Shown piece after piece: positions 34,676-45,059 of a stretch of DNA of 64,000 bases; the stretch's first letter is position 1; each line of letters opens with the position of its first letter. The notes below the pieces were generated by a model. It ran no database searches, had not been told where the DNA came from, and worked only from the letters and a program-made list of their open reading frames with translations. The DNA comes from Xiphydria camelus. Lineage: Eukaryota; Arthropoda; Insecta; Hymenoptera; Xiphydriidae. The stretch is taken from contig OY783198.1 of NCBI GenBank assembly GCA_963678675.1, positions 11,170,580 to 11,234,579 on the forward strand. Direction: 5' to 3'. A program made the translations under genes and the position numbers.

Positions 34676-34862
34676 CTTCTGATCCGCTTTGGGTGACTGT
34701 ACTTTTATCGAATCGACCGTAGCTAAAAGATTCGAGTGAATCAGTGCTATGGTATGAATGCTAAATTTGATTGGTGCTTCATGACAAAACAAGAAGATCC
34801 GCTCGTATCGTTCAACTACGGTCGACTCAATTGAAGTACCATCACCGAAAGCGGGTCAATCA
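34676..34862. mobile_element. Fold-back MITE
   Basis: Arms of about 45 bp run from GATCCGCTTTGGGTGACTGT to GACCGTAG on the left; the right arm is an inverted relative around 34820-34862. Confidence 0.55.
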
Positions 34863-34885
34863 AAATCATTGACCGCAGGTGTACA

Positions 34886-35085
34886 TACAGTGACATTCCC
34901 AGATTAAAAGGTATGTATTTAGGGAAGGTGTGAGTACGAGTGAAAATACACGGTGACGGCATAAGAGTCTCTCTGTTGCACACAATTTTCTGGACAAGTT
35001 CGAGACAGAGAGGCTTTTATACCGTCACCGCGTGTTCCCACTCCCACTCATACGCTCCCAAGGTACCCCATCCTCGTACTATCTC
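34886..35085. repeat. Stem-loop repeat (CTCTCTGTTGCACA family), copy 1
   Basis: The core is a long imperfect palindrome: GGTGACGGCATAAGAGTCTC followed by TCTGTTGCACACAA, mirrored after a short loop by AGAGAGGCTTTTATACCGTC. Outer flanks resemble the copy at 42459-42665 (AGTGACATTCCCAG). Related hairpins lie at 38750-39036 and 39945-40215. Confidence 0.6.
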
Positions 35086-35438
35086 CGTATGGCTTGAAAT
35101 TCATTATAATACTAGTCTACACTGCCAATAAAAGATATTGCTCATGGTATACATTATTCGACTTTATCAATAATGACACCATTCGTCTTTAAAACTCAGT
35201 AAATAACACAAGCCTACGAAAAAATTGTGATCAAGCTATTTCAATTTTTTTCCCCTAATTTGGACTTATAATGAACTGAACTAACTCAATCTTGCTTCTA
35301 TTACGTAACGTTTTTCTGCAAACCAATATTTAGGTATCAGGTATCTTTAAATATTTCAAGCAAATTAAATTAAATTCCTTCTTTCTGTTCGGAAACTGTG
35401 AGATACGCCTTAAAATTTCGTTTTAAATTTCACATCTA
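35086..35438. other. No feature recognised
   Basis: AT-rich spacer with nothing supportable. Confidence 0.4.
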
Positions 35439-35573
35439 TAGGGACCGTGCAAGGCGATTAGGGCGCCATCTGAGAGCTGCTATACAAAATAATGTGGGGG
35501 ATTTAACGAGCGCATAAATGGCAATTACAATTAAATTCCTTTTTATTAATTAAAATTAAATATTTTTTGTAAA

Positions 35574-35775
35574 ATGCCATACTGGAAAAAAACCTGTTGC
35601 ATCAAAGGTTGCTCAAATACAGCAGATCGTGTACAAAATATTAATACACCAGTAAAATTCTATTCGTTTCTTACAAGCAGTGTTCACTTGCCATGGAAGA
35701 ATCACAAACGTGTAAAGTGGATTAATGCAGTTAAAAATTGCATTAATCCACTGCTACAGTATTCTGATAATATAT
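35574..35775 (+). pseudogene. THAP zinc-finger exon, truncated
   Basis: ATG at 35574. MPYWKKTCCIKGCSNTADR carries the first Cys pair of a C2CH THAP finger. It is followed by VKFYSFLTSSVHLPWKNHKR and VKWINAVKN, matching the KFYSFP...W..AV core. The second C-x2-H pair is missing: after about codon 66 the frame runs into the inserted element whose end reads GGGTGTTTCAAAAT. THAP domains bind DNA in P-like transposases and their host-domesticated relatives. Non-functional as it stands. Confidence 0.75.
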
Positions 35776-35777
35776 AC

Positions 35778-36314
35778 AGGGTGTTTCAAAATTTAGTACA
35801 AATATTTTAAGGGGGTATTTTTGAGATCAAAATAGGACTTTTTTCCCTATAAACATGTGTCCTAAAATAGAGCTACAGCCATCTTAATTTTCATTTAAAA
35901 AATCGATTTTTGGCATTTTTAGGTCAATAAAACGATTAGAGCACTCATCTTTCAAATTTTTAGAATATTTGATGCATAATTATTGCAACCACAGTTTAAA
36001 ATAATCGATTTTTACGTGTAAACTTTATTACGTAAATGACCCCCCGTTCGTTCGTCGGCGATTATCTCGAAAACGGTAAGTTGTATCAAAAAAATGCAAG
36101 GGCCCAAAATTTTAGATCTTTGACTGTCTGACCAGATGGTCGTACTCATTTTTTTAATTTCTAAACGGAAACATACAAGTTTGGTAACGGTCATTAAGAT
36201 GGCTGTAGCTCGGAGGGGGTGTATTTTAGGACACATGTTTACAGGAAAAAGAAGTCTTATTTTGATCTCAAATATACGCACTTCAAATATTTGTACTGAA
36301 TTTTGAAACACCCT
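35778..36314. mobile_element. TIR element AGGGTGTTTCAAAATT
   Basis: Arms of about 130 bp: AGGGTGTTTCAAAATTTAGT on the left, complement on the right, including ACATGTGTCCTAAAATA and GGCTGTAGCTC-type motifs. Flanks are TA-rich on both sides. A minus-strand frame through it is non-coding. Confidence 0.75.
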
Positions 36315-36325
36315 TTATAGGTGAT

Positions 36326-36850
36326 TACAGTAAGTTAAGTAAGAGCGTGTACAGGGTTATTCATAAAAAATGTATCCAACAATGTTTTTTTCCACATACA
36401 TACGTTTGATATGTTCCAAGGCAATGCGCAATTATGTTAATAATGAGTCCAATCACCCACCAGCATCAATAATTGCTTGGCATCTCCGAGCCATACTATC
36501 CACTAAATTTTCGGTGTATTCGCGCGAAGTGCCTTCCAAATGCGTCGAATTTCTCAGGATACATACACAAGCAGGAGCTTCGAGGAAAACGTGTCTTCAC
36601 TGTGAATTCACTGTGAAGCAGCTATCCCGAGAAATTCGATGCATTTGGAAGGCACTTCCCTGCGAATACGCCGAAAATTTGGTGGATAGTATGTATATGC
36701 CTCGGAGATGCTAAGCGATTATTGATGCTGGTGGGTTAACATAACTGTGCATTGCCTTGGAACATGTCAAACGTATGTATGTGGAAAAAAACATTGTTGA
36801 ATATATTTTTTATGAATAACGCCGTACACGCTCTTACTTAACTTACTGTA
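36326..36850. mobile_element. Tc1-derived fold-back element
   Basis: CAGTAAGTTAAGTAAGAGCG (36328) and its complement (ending 36848) border a near-complete palindrome flanked by TA (36326-36327 and 36849-36850). The right arm on the plus strand reads IWKALPCEYAENLVDSM, then MPRRC and AIIDAGG, the C-terminus of a Tc1-like transposase; the left arm carries an inverted copy. The element is thus two head-to-head copies of a transposon 3' end. Confidence 0.75.
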
Positions 36851-37184
36851 CTTACCACAATCTTTACATCATAAGTATTTGATACACTGGTTTGAGCTAC
36901 AGCTTTACAGGTTATAACGATCTCTCCGTTTTCGGTGTCATCTATCTCTATTACATTAAGTATATGACCTGATTCAAATAATTTTCATCCTTTGACATCA
37001 TTTTGACCTCGTATGAGGTTGTTTTGGATTGGTCGAAAACCATACTTAATAATTCTTATCATTTTTATAAATTCTCTACTAGCATTACCCTGTAAATTTA
37101 CTCCTAAGTAGCATCTATTTCAGTCGTGTGGTCGCGCGCACATCGGCGACAACACTGCTATCTATAGCTCGTGCACGGTCCCTA

Positions 37185-38457
37185 TTGGGGATTTACCAGA
37201 GGTAACCGGACAAGTCGGGTATTCCCCGGTTGATACACTCGCTTTATAACAATGCCTTGAACGCGATGTAATTTAGTGTCGATATGGGATTCAAACAGAT
37301 GTTGTCTGTCTAAAGTCTATTTATTCCCAAGATAGAACGACCAAAATAAATTCACGCCGCGATTATGATTGTTTAGTTTATTATGATTGTTTTAGTTTAT
37401 CCTAAATATATATAAATATTCATACTTTTTCCATTGTGGTACTATTTTTGTTCAAAAACCTTATGTGATAGAAAAAAACTAAAACCAGATTTGAAATCAG
37501 CATCACTTAAATGTCCATCATCAGTTGAAAAATTCAATTCACATTTTATAAGGTATTAACGACCAACGACCAACGACCAACGAGCATAGATCAACGTCCA
37601 TACGACGTCTCATTGGGAATTTTGCATTCGGTTGGGTTAATCAGCGTTCCCATTTACATACCACATGCTTGCGATTTATATCATGCTCATCCGATGATCG
37701 GCAAAAAATAATGTGCCAAAAATCATAAGGCTTGAGAAACCGAAATTTTGCGTTCGACCTCATATCGTCATCTGTATTGTCGATGTCGAAAAGAGATCAA
37801 TGTACGGCCCATTTCGAGATCGATCTCGACCTCTATTCCGACTTCAATTTTGACGCGTCTTTTCGATAACGAGTAGACGTTGGATGGGCCTATTACCATT
37901 TCTCATTGGGCCAGTGAATGCACCGTTAACGTATACATAACGTACAATTTCCCACTAACTGCAATATAATAGCACTATTATATTACAGTTGAAGTCTTGA
38001 AAAAAAGAAATGCAACTAAAATATTTATGAATTATAATCAATCAACAGTTTCCTACAGTTTCATGATATTTCTTTGATATTTTCGTTCGAAAAAAATCCG
38101 AGATCTTTCTACGATCGCCGCACACAGGGCGCATAATAACCAATTAAACCCGCTTCAGTGGACAAAGCAGTTTAAACTTAGGTCATAACACTAACTAAAT
38201 CCTAGACTTATCCTATAACGATTAGTGGTTTCAACATTGGTTTCACGTCTACCGTTAGTTCTGTACAAGCTTTCCTCGAAGCGCATGTGCTATTTCATTT
38301 TTAGAACATTAAAGTTAAAAATTAGGAACTTTTCAGAGTTAAGCTAAGTTAAGACTGGGATTGACAGCTAATTACGAATGAGTTGCATTGGAATCGGAAG
38401 GTTAGAACCTGAGCATAAAAATCAGGCTCTACTATCTCTATGTGCGTACTCCCGGCG
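37185..38457. other. No gene seen; minor repeats
   Basis: A short tandem (GACCAAC)n-like run lies at about 37560-37583 and a small hairpin (CAATATAATAG...CTATTATATT) at about 37961-37987. No coding signal. Confidence 0.45.
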
Positions 38458-38661
38458 TCACGAAATCTGTCGCTGGTGACTTTATAAATTTTAATCTTTA
38501 AACGTACTAGCTAATAAATAATTAATTCTTACGCTTTGATTAGCTACGACGGCGTTTGCCCTGACTAATGAATACATTAGAATTTATTATTCACTGGTTA
38601 ATATGTTTAAAAATGACATTTGAAAAAGTGACCAACGACAGAATCCGCGACGCCGGGAGTA
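38457..38661. mobile_element. TA-flanked fold-back MITE family, copy 2
   Basis: CTCCCGGCGTCACGAAATCT at 38459, complement ending at 38659, TA on both sides. More diverged internally than the copies at 34446 and 44845. Confidence 0.75.
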
Positions 38662-38749
38662 CAATCATCGAATGCTATGCGTTCATCTCTCGATTGATTC
38701 TACGCGGCAAAGTGGCTATACGAGGTTTTTTTCAAGGAAGCTCGAGATA

Positions 38750-39036
38750 GGAGATACGCAAATGCGAAGTAAAACATGTGGCGAGTGCATAAGAGCCTCT
38801 CTGTTGCACAAACTCCAACTGGACAAGTCTAGGGGAATGTGCAACAAAGAGGTTCTTATGAACTCGCCACATGTTCTTTCTTGCACTCGTACAATTGCTA
38901 CAGGGTCTGGACTTGGATCTGCAACATAGCAATCGTACGAGTGCGAGAGAGAGCATGTTGCGAGTGCATAAGAACTTCTCTGTCGCACAAACTCCAATTA
39001 GACAAGTCTAGAGAAATGTGCGACAAAGAGATTCTT
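38750..39036. repeat. Stem-loop repeat family, copies 2 and 3
   Basis: Two adjacent hairpins. The first (about 38775-38875) has GTGGCGAGTGCATAAGAGCC and a mirrored right arm. The second (about 38945-39036) repeats GCGAGTGCATAAGAACTTCT and its mirror, but is cut at the right by the MADF-encoding element that starts near 39038. A palindrome around CAATCGTACGAGTG links them. Confidence 0.6.
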
Positions 39037-39037
39037 A

Positions 39038-39942
39038 AGGGGACACACGCTGTTGCGCAATTGGTTTAATAGTGTATGGCGGTATTTGATGCGTTGCACA
39101 AATGTTTAACTAGCTTCAAACACGTTTGAAATCTTTTGCACAACGTGAACGATTGCGCAACGCGTTGTGTTGTGTATGTCCGCGTTGCGCTTCGATGCAC
39201 AATATTTTTTAATCGGTCGGTTTTCATGGTGGTCGGTTCACTTGTGATAATGACGACTATTCAGAATAGGGAATTTTGGAGGGAATTTATTTCAATATAT
39301 AGAGATTTACCTGAAGTATGGAAAATTAAGAGCGACATCTATAAAAATAGAAATCTCAAAGCTACTGCTTACGATATGTTGTCAGAAAAATTAAAAGAAA
39401 TTGAGCCAGGAGCTGATCGTGAAATGGTGAAAAAGAAAGTAAATATCCTGAGAAGCGGCTACAGGCGGGAATTGAAGAAGGTTACAAAAAGTTATAAGTC
39501 TGAAGCTGGATCATCAGAAATATATGAGCCAAGTCTATGGTACTTCTCAGACTCAATTGTGTATCTTGTTTATATATATGTGGAAAAACCATTTGCAAAA
39601 GTTCTCCGAAAGTGTTTGAATCTATCCTCAAATAATTTTTATAATCAAGAGGGGATGATAACTGTAGTTCTTGAATTAGGTTGTCGTGGCTAAGAGTCGT
39701 CCTTTTCTTTAGCCATTATTTAATCTAAATTCTTTGTTTTCTTTGTCGTTTTCTGGTAATATAGCCATCATCTAAGGCACATGCGATAATAATTGACGCA
39801 ATAACACTTGAGGACATGTTTGCTGTATGTTTCCCAACGTCTAACTAAAGTTTAAGTAAAATATAACCAAGTGTATGGATAATGCAGTTGTGCAACGCTT
39901 TGTTGTGCAATTTGTTTGACCCCTTGTAAGTGTATGGGCCCC
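39038..39942 (+). mobile_element. TIR element carrying a MADF-domain gene, Harbinger-like
   Basis: The ends AAGGGGACACACGCTGTTGC and (complement) AAGGGGTCAAACAAATTGCA are loosely inverted, and GTTGCGCAA/TTGCACAAC motifs recur in both sub-terminal zones. It interrupts a copy of the stem-loop repeat: that repeat stops at 39036 and matching sequence resumes at about 39945. Harbinger elements encode an accessory Myb/MADF-like DNA-binding protein beside the transposase; no transposase is left here. Confidence 0.55.
39250..39693 (+). CDS. MADF-domain DNA-binding protein
   Basis: ATG at 39250 (MTTIQNREFWREFISIYRD). The MADF domain spans codons ~5-100: FW..FI.IYRDLPEVWKIKSD, YKNRNLKATAYDMLSEKLKE, VKKKVNILRSGYRREL and EPSLWYFSDSIVYL. 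Key features are the three-helix core, the KVNILRSGYRREL recognition helix and the LWYF motif. The tail after VYL looks like read-through into non-coding or intronic sequence, so the true C-terminus or splice site is uncertain. An upstream in-frame ATG at 39226 is possible. The frame is intact over the domain. Most likely an accessory gene of the surrounding transposon; a host MADF gene is less likely because no other exons are seen. Confidence 0.7.
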   Translation: MTTIQNREFWREFISIYRDLPEVWKIKSDIYKNRNLKATAYDMLSEKLKEIEPGADREMVKKKVNILRSGYRRELKKVTKSYKSEAGSSEIYEPSLWYFSDSIVYLVYIYVEKPFAKVLRKCLNLSSNNFYNQEGMITVVLELGCRG

Positions 39943-39944
39943 TT

Positions 39945-40215
39945 TATGCACTCGCCACACTCTCTCGCACTTGTACGATTGCTATGTTGCAGATCCAAGT
40001 CCAGACTCTATACGAGGTGTTTTTGAGAAAGCTTCACATAGAAGACACAGGAGTGCTAGAGAGAGCATGTGGAAAGTGCATGAGAGCCTCTCTGTCGCAC
40101 ATTTCCCTAGACTTGTCCAGTTGGAGTTTGTGCGACAGAGAGGCTCTTATGCACTCGCCACATGTTCTCTCTTGCACTTGCGCATCTCCTATATCGAGCT
40201 TCCTCGAAAACTCAC
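39945..40215. repeat. Stem-loop repeat family, copy 4
   Basis: CACTCGCCACACTCTCTCGC at the left and a central palindrome (GTGCATGAGAGCCTCTCTGT mirrored by ACAGAGAGGCTCTTATGCAC). Both halves resemble the hairpins at 38775-39036 in inverted order. Confidence 0.65.
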
Positions 40216-40330
40216 CGTATGCGGCAAATCCAAGTCCGGACCCTCTGTAGAAAAGTATGCAATAAAGGAATAGGCTATACGATCGACACTTTCCGGTATG
40301 CAGCCAATCGTACAGTCATTCCTTTACTGC

Positions 40331-41863
40331 ATAGGGTAGAGGCACCGGTTTTAGCCACTGAACCAGTTTTAGCCATTTCCGACTTTACTTTGTTTTAAAT
40401 AAGGCCAATGACATGCAATTTGCCAAATAAAGTTTTCATTTTCCGCCTCATATTGTTACCAACTGAATTCGAAATGCGCACGTCTCTTTTTTCCCACCAT
40501 AAATATGTAAATGCCGGGTACCTCTGATAAGGTTGTGAATTTGACTGATCCTTAAGAGTTTTGTTAAGAAATTCGCTATTCAAATGTGCCAGCAATTTTC
40601 ACACAACGCAACTGCCAGGGGGATAATTTTGATTTTATTACATATGTAAGTTCCTACTCTAGCTTATTTTTCATAATTTAGAGGAAATTTTTGTTCTAAC
40701 CTAATAACATTAAGATGGCTATAAATGGAGCGGCGAAATAGTGGTTTTCCTAGTTTTAGTCACAAAATGGCTAAAACTGGCGCTTCAGTTTCACCAGTTA
40801 TAGCCACCTTGGGTACTGTTAGTGCGCAGAGCAGAAGAAAACAGTTTCAGAAATATTGCAAGATGTTTGGAAATGGCCCGATTCGTCCGTAACGACACAA
40901 AGAAAACGAAATACCCTTAAATTATACACAGGCCGACAAATTTCTGACCCAGAAACGGGACCTTGTGTGCCCGAAGGATTTTGATACGCTGAATCCGAAT
41001 CTGGCTTCAGATTTAACCCTATACGTCAGGTTTTCGAGATATCCTAACCTAAAAGTGCGAAAAACACGCTTTTCTGCTAAATTCGGGGTTGTGTATCATC
41101 GCGAATAAATTTGTTTTCTAAAAACGGATGACGCCTTTTTAAAGCAGCACTCTTACCCTTTAAAACCGTGTCTCCAAATTTTGTATGTCATTTTTTTTCA
41201 TTGAGATATCTATGATTGAAACTAGGTACTTTCGCTATTTCAATACAGCATTGGGTCACATGCAATTTCCTTAACTCCCAACCCTGTAACCTAGGAGTGT
41301 ATAACCTAAGTCCATTAAAACCCAAATTTCCTCAACCCCCCAACCCTGTCATATTACATATAGAAAAGACTGATATAATATATCGGTTCATTTGAAAAAT
41401 TGCATGCATCCTTCAGTATTAACTTCTGACAAATGGCTTGAGATTGTAAAAGCCCGAGATATACTTACTATATAGACTTCTTTTTGATACATTATGTCTT
41501 CTGTATTTTCGGATATTTAATATACGTTTCTTAAAATTGTTTTATTTTATTTTATGCCTTCATTAACATTAATAATGTTAGTAAAACGTAAGTGGCAGGT
41601 GGTGGCTATATTTGGTGCGTTCATGTGGCTATATCTAGAGCAAAATGGCTAAAACCGGTAGATATAGCAATTGTGAACCTATTTATTTTTTATACACAAT
41701 TCTATATTCAGCATCTCTTTCTTTTCTCCGACTGGAATTCCCTTATTGTGTCCTCTATCTACGTTTAGTTTACGCGAAGGAAATAACTTAGAAATACGTA
41801 TAAAATGCAATAGTGAATCATGTAACTTCGTTAAAGTGGCTATAACCGGCGCCTCTACCCTAT
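40331..41863. mobile_element. 1.5-kb TIR element with GTGGCTATA sub-terminal repeats
   Basis: ATAGGGTAGAGGCACCGGTT at 40331 and the complement ATAGGGTAGAGGCGCCGGTT at 41863. The motifs TTTTAGCCA and TGGCTATA/TGGCTAAAAC recur many times near both ends and inside (for example near 40356, 40368, 40760, 41602, 41646, 41838). No coding frame of note. Family unknown. Confidence 0.7.
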
Positions 41864-42314
41864 GGCTCTACAGGGTGAATCTCAGAACGCAGACCACAGG
41901 AATTGTACGAGTGCGAGTGAAAAAACAATGGGCATGTTCACGATTTTTTTTGCTCATTCGTTAATACTTTTTGTGCTTATTAATAAGATGTGTTTGTTTT
42001 TTTCTGAGCACTAATTTCTTTTTTTTTAAATGTTTAAAGTTTGACTTCAATTCAAACGAAATCCTTAGTGACGTCACTAAAGCCATTGGCAAGGGGTTTG
42101 TGAATGGTGGGGAATCTGTTGCCCGGCTCTGATTGGTCAGTTAAAATGGCGGTGAAAGTGCGACGCTTTAAAACGAATGCCTTTTTTAACATCTCAAAAA
42201 TAATGGAAAAACATTTGTTTAATGACCCATTTGTTACCTAAATTACTTTAATACCCTAATCTTCCGATTCATGCACTTTAAACAGTTGTACAAAAAGCTG
42301 TGAACATGCACATT
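41864..42314. other. No feature recognised
   Basis: AT-rich; short poly-T runs; nothing supportable. Confidence 0.4.
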
Positions 42315-42665
42315 ACACACTCCAATTGGACTAGTCTAGGGAAATGTTCGACAGAGAGGCTCTTGTGCGCTCGCACAATTCCTATGACCCGCGTTTTGAG
42401 ATCCACCCTGCATGTCCGATCTCAAGGATAACACCCTGTATGTATCCCTGTGTGTATGTATAGTGACATTCCCAGGATGGGGTACTAGGGAACATGTAGT
42501 GCGAGTGAGAACACACGGTGACGGCATAAAACCTCTCTGTTGCACACAATTCTCTATCCTTGTTAAATTTGTCCAGAGAATTGTGTGCAACAGAGAGACT
42601 CTTATGCCGTCACCGTATGTTCTCACTCGCACTCACACGTTCCCTAACCTGGGAATGTCACTATA
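42315..42665. repeat. Stem-loop repeat family, copies 5 and 6
   Basis: A partial copy (42315-42385) is followed by a complete palindrome (42459-42665) bounded by TATAGTGACATTCCCAGG and its complement, with a core GGTGACGGCATAAAACCTCT mirrored by GAGACTCTTATGCCGTCACC. Outer ends match the copy at 34886. Confidence 0.7.
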
Positions 42666-42869
42666 TGTACTACATACCTACCTACGGTAATGTAATTGAA
42701 GACTATCGCGATGCCAGAGTCGTCGAAATGAGGACCCCCCCCCCCGAGCACGTGCTAGGAACTAATCGTGCGCACGCGCTACACTCCGGGTATATTCCTT
42801 CCTTCCACTTTTCCGCGTACGAGTATAATTGCAATGATCGCGAGCGGTATGTATTCGAATCATCCGGAT

Positions 42870-43450
42870 AGAAAAGAGAGACAAAGACCACTCACCTCCC
42901 TCTTGATTTGATTCGACGTACGCATCAACAAGTATTCCGCTTCGATTGACCTCTCTCGGCGGGAAACCGGTAACCAAAGAAGGAAGGGAAAAATCACTCC
43001 TACCTGCTTATTTTCTTCAATCCATCGTTTCAGGCACACCGAACTCGTTGCCTTCGGTTTCAATCACGACGCGGCTTTTACGCGGCTCCGCCATCCGGTA
43101 TAAACAATTTTACACAGAAAACTCACGAACGCCTCCTCGCTCACCGGCCCCGAACGTTCGATCGATATGACTGCCGTATTTTAAGCTCGTAACGCGTGAT
43201 GGATACTAACCTAGTCTAACTCGTATGTATTACCCCGGTACCATACCAGCATGTGCTCCCGTCGGCCTCGCGACGTAAATGAGCCGGCGAAGAGCTGCGT
43301 AAACGGGTGCCTCTTCGCGGAATGAGTACACCTATGGAGGGGATAGAGGAAAGAAATGCTCTCATTAGTCAGTTGTGAACGCGAAAGGCGACCGCTGCGG
43401 CGTCGATATATCAAAGAGCGTTGCGTGCTCGGGAGGTGCTAAGGCTCAGG
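42870..43450 (-). promoter_or_regulatory. GC-richer candidate promoter / 5' exon region
   Basis: Markedly richer in CpG than its surroundings. On the minus strand an ATG near 43092 starts MAEPRKSRVVIETEGNEFGV; an overlapping frame gives CLKRWIEENKQ and ends at a GTAGGA splice donor near 42998. This could be the first exon of a host gene reading leftward, but I cannot identify the protein and no second exon is recognisable. Confidence 0.25.
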
Positions 43451-43639
43451 AACGTGTTGTACTTCCATCGAACCCCCGGGTAAAGATGTGTTTATCTATA
43501 TTCATATCTGTGATCAATGATCATGAATAATCCAATATAATCAGATCCGAGATTTATCTTCATCCGATTGAACGATACAAAAATGTTATATATCGAAACT
43601 AGGTTGACGATTTTTTATCTGATCTTGTGCACGTGATTA

Positions 43640-43800
43640 TACAGGGTGGATACGAGAATGCGAGTCCTGGAAATCGCGTGAGTGCGGGTGAGAACATAAT
43701 ATATGGTGGGTGCGTAAGAACTTCTCTGTCGCACATTTCCCTAAACTAATCCAGTTGGAATATGTGCGGTAGAGACTTTTTTGCACAGCATAATGTATAG
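43640..43800. repeat. Stem-loop repeat family, degraded copy 7
   Basis: Contains GGTGCGTAAGAACTTCTCTG followed by TCGCACATTTCCCTAAACTA, as in the family core, with a partial mirror (TGTGCGGTAGAGACTTTTTT). Confidence 0.45.
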
Positions 43801-44520
43801 GGTGAACACGAGAATACGGGCCACAGGAATTATAACGTGCCGAATTTTTAAGGAGGAACGTCAGTTCGATACGGGGTGAGGTAAGCGGGGCGGAACATCA
43901 AACGTTCCGACAGCATTTACCAACTGTACATAGACAAATTTTTCCAATTGAATAGAGAGGTAAATTCGGTTCAAATTGATGAATACGTGCATTCTCAACA
44001 TTACACTTTTTAATAATCACAAGAAAAATTTCAATCTTTTTGTTTAAAGCCTGTAAACTGATTAACCTTCCCAGGTAGCACACTGACGTTAGAATAACGT
44101 CTTAGACGTCATTTTTTGGTCAGTATAGGGTTTCAGACGTCAGTTGTCGTAATATTAACGTCGCAGGGACGTCATCTTTACGACGTACCTTGGACGTCAA
44201 AATTCAACGTCTTTTTGACGGAACTTTTCCGTCATTTTTATGACGAACAAGACTTAGAAAAATTTCCGTCTCTTGCATATATAGGGACTTGAAAATTTAT
44301 TTGTGAATAAATGGACAAAAATTGTAATTTGTTCAATTATTAAATCAATAAATTATTTCATTTAGTCTCCAGAGTATGTTGAGCAAGTTATAAACTATAC
44401 TGTTTATTAAAAAGCACAGATTATTAAAGTAAATGAAAGACAATCAATTAATGTAGGATGAATAAACATTCATATAATTATTTATTTATTTATTTATTTA
44501 CATTTATTTATTATTTATTT

Positions 44521-44568
44521 CTTGCATAGACGCAAATTGATATTAGTATCAATTTGCGTCTATGCAAG
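44521..44568. repeat. Perfect 48-bp palindrome
   Basis: CTTGCATAGACGCAAATTGATA, a TTAG-centred loop, and the exact complement. It is absent from the paralogous element at 11862-12799, where only a few bases lie at the equivalent place, so it is an insertion or a hairpin-templated expansion. Confidence 0.75.
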
Positions 44569-44751
44569 AATATTTATCAAAAGATACAATCATAAATTTA
44601 GAAAAATGTTGAGAAAAGAATAATACAATTATAAAATCTTATTTTTTCAAGCTCTTTCTTATTGAAAAGTAATATACATTTATTCATCAAAATGTATGTG
44701 AACACTAATACATAGTAATAATACTCTTAACCATAGGAGCGTGCAGCAGAT

Positions 44752-44829
44752 GAGGACTCGAGGACACCGACCGATCAACGAAGTTAAGCAGCGAAAAGTG
44801 CGGACACTAGCTGGATGGGTGACCGCTCA
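44752..44829 (+). ncRNA. 5S-rRNA-derived pol III promoter-like module, copy 2
   Basis: The plus strand reads ACCGACCGATCAACGAAGTT, AAGCAGCG and, further on, TGGATGGGTGACCGCTC, matching box A and box C of the 5S rRNA internal control region. The 5' and 3' ends of 5S are missing. Being conserved in two copies of the element, it belongs to the element. Confidence 0.75.
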
Positions 44830-44842
44830 CGATGAAAAGATA

Positions 44843-45059
44843 TACACTCGGCGTCTCGGATTCTGTCGCTGGTGACTTTTTTTAAATGTTATTTTTAAAC
44901 GTACTAACCAATGATTAATCAATTCTCATGCTTTTATTAACGAGAGTAGACACTACCGTAGCTAATGAGGGCATGAGAATTAATTGTTCATTGGTTAGTA
45001 CGTTTAAAAATAACATTTTAAAAAAGTCACCAGCGACATAATCCGAGACGCCGGGTGTA
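44843..45059. mobile_element. TA-flanked fold-back MITE family, copy 3
   Basis: CACTCGGCGTCTCGGATTCT at 44845, complement ending at 45057, TA at 44843-44844 and 45058-45059. The paralogous element at 12063-12075 shows the uninterrupted target with a single TA, proving the boundaries. Confidence 0.92.

Larger units (their letters stand above)
35439..37184 (+). mobile_element. P-element-like transposon remnant
   Basis: TAGGGACCGTGCA at 35439 is perfectly inverted at 37172-37184. Just inside the left end is a THAP-domain exon (35574-35770), the DNA-binding module of P-superfamily transposases. The element has been filled by a TIR element (35778-36314) and a Tc1-derived fold-back (36328-36848), and no GTPase or catalytic region remains. 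I did not find a clear 8-bp duplication, so the end assignment is tentative. Confidence 0.5.

Noticed and set aside
42860..43063. Minus-strand protein beginning at 43063
   Set aside because: The proposed start is TTG rather than ATG and the frame reads through a likely splice donor; retained only as a low-confidence promoter/exon region.
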